Shown here: piece by piece, positions 9,854-10,150 of the stretch
Layout of the letters: the number at the start of each line of letters is the position of its first letter
How positions within the stretch are numbered: the first letter of the stretch is position 1
Program-made: the position numbers and the translations under genes
The notes under the pieces: model-generated
Databases searched by the model: none
What the model was told of the DNA's origin: nothing
What the model saw: only the letters and a program-made list of their open reading frames with translations
NCBI GenBank assembly: GCA_934716995.1
Contig: CAKUYO010000057.1
Span: forward strand, 1-10,150
DNA length: 10,150 nucleotides
Origin: an uncultured Bacteroidales bacterium
GTDB taxonomy: Bacteria > Bacteroidota > Bacteroidia > Bacteroidales > Paludibacteraceae
Direction: 5' to 3'

Positions 9854-10150
9854 TTATAAAGCGTTCCAGTTCCATGCGCCGTGAAAAGTTCCTGCGCCCG
9901 TAGTCGGCGTTCCGTATGAATACATCACAGGTTCATACTGAATATCGGCACTATTAGTTGCGCCTTCGTACACAATGCGTATATCACTATCGTTCGCTCC
10001 CTGAACTGTAAATATGTTACCATTAGCAATGTCACGAAAATCAACCATATTGGTATTGGTGTCAACTGTAAAGCTAAATAGTTCGCGTTCTTGACGTTGC
10101 ACCTTTAGCTTAATTACACGAATAAATTTTCCTACTTTGCGTCCACCAGC
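9854..10150 (-). CDS. C-terminal part of a larger unrecognised protein (partial)
   Basis: The frame is open to the right edge of the window: 98 codons are visible, and the real start lies outside. The visible part begins with a basic stretch AGGRKVGKFIRVIKLKVQRQE. A strand-rich terminal domain follows (ELFSFTVDTNTNMVDFRDIANGNIFTVQG..., IRIVYEGATNSADIQYEPV), ending in the aromatic/glycine tail TGAGTFHGAWNWNAL. An internal GTG could serve as a start, but the absence of a ribosome site and the continuing frame argue for a longer gene. As the promoter-proximal gene of this operon it could be a secreted or polymorphic-toxin-type protein followed by its immunity genes, or a structural phage protein. 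I cannot tell which. Confidence 0.75.
   Translation of the reverse strand, partial: AGGRKVGKFIRVIKLKVQRQERELFSFTVDTNTNMVDFRDIANGNIFTVQGANDSDIRIVYEGATNSADIQYEPVMYSYGTPTTGAGTFHGAWNWNAL

Overview
The window looks like a stretch of a mobile element (phage or plasmid) of a Gram-positive, probably gut-type clostridial host. Supporting signs are vegetative-type promoters with TTGACA, a 17-bp spacer and an extended -10; strong AGGAGG-type ribosome sites; short U-tracted terminators; a lipobox lipoprotein; a HicA-like protein; and operator-like sequences resembling Firmicute CIRCE and parS. No replication, capsid, tail, transposase or integrase gene is visible, so phage versus plasmid cannot be decided.

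Region 1 (1-4958) is a string of small plus-strand gene cassettes. Each is a promoter, one or two ORFs of 59-104 codons and a hairpin terminator: 320-520, 797-979 with 982-1296, 1439-1690, 2044-2223, 2672-2983, 3511-3705 (HicA-like, without HicB) and 4622-4918. Most products are unrecognised. AT-rich spacers between cassettes carry about 30 copies of a 16-bp palindrome (consensus TGATATTTGAATATCA), none inside a gene. A promoter at 3904-3932 leads into a GC-richer stretch with no convincing ORF (possible small RNA). A promoter plus ribosome site at 2508-2552 has no gene.

Region 2 (4959-6297) is about 1.3 kb of non-coding DNA packed with ordered repeats. It holds twelve GTTAGT...ACTAAC palindromes, six of them in three identically spaced 62-bp composite units. 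It also holds copies of a GTTGTATACAAC palindrome, three close matches to the CIRCE operator of the heat-shock repressor HrcA with no chaperone gene nearby, and seven tandem 11-bp repeats (6089-6165) running into a promoter. A parS-like sequence (6239-6254) and a perfect 14-bp palindrome follow in the leader of the next gene.

Region 3 (6298-7672) holds a 300-aa protein with an N-terminal zinc-binding motif and an amidoligase-like C-terminal part, then a small lipoprotein, closed by a long stem-loop terminator. Region 4 (7673-8050) is another repeat-rich spacer.

Region 5 (8053-10150) is a compact minus-strand operon of different, more AT-rich character. The 3' end of a gene running off the window is followed by four small genes, often overlapping or nearly touching, that share an R-[I/L/V]-P core. 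Three are clear paralogs. The layout recalls a polymorphic toxin followed by tandem immunity genes, but the upstream protein is not recognised.

The most unusual aspect is the density of intergenic operator-like sites, several matching known host regulator targets. They could serve as the element's own regulator or partition sites, or as decoys that titrate host DNA-binding proteins.
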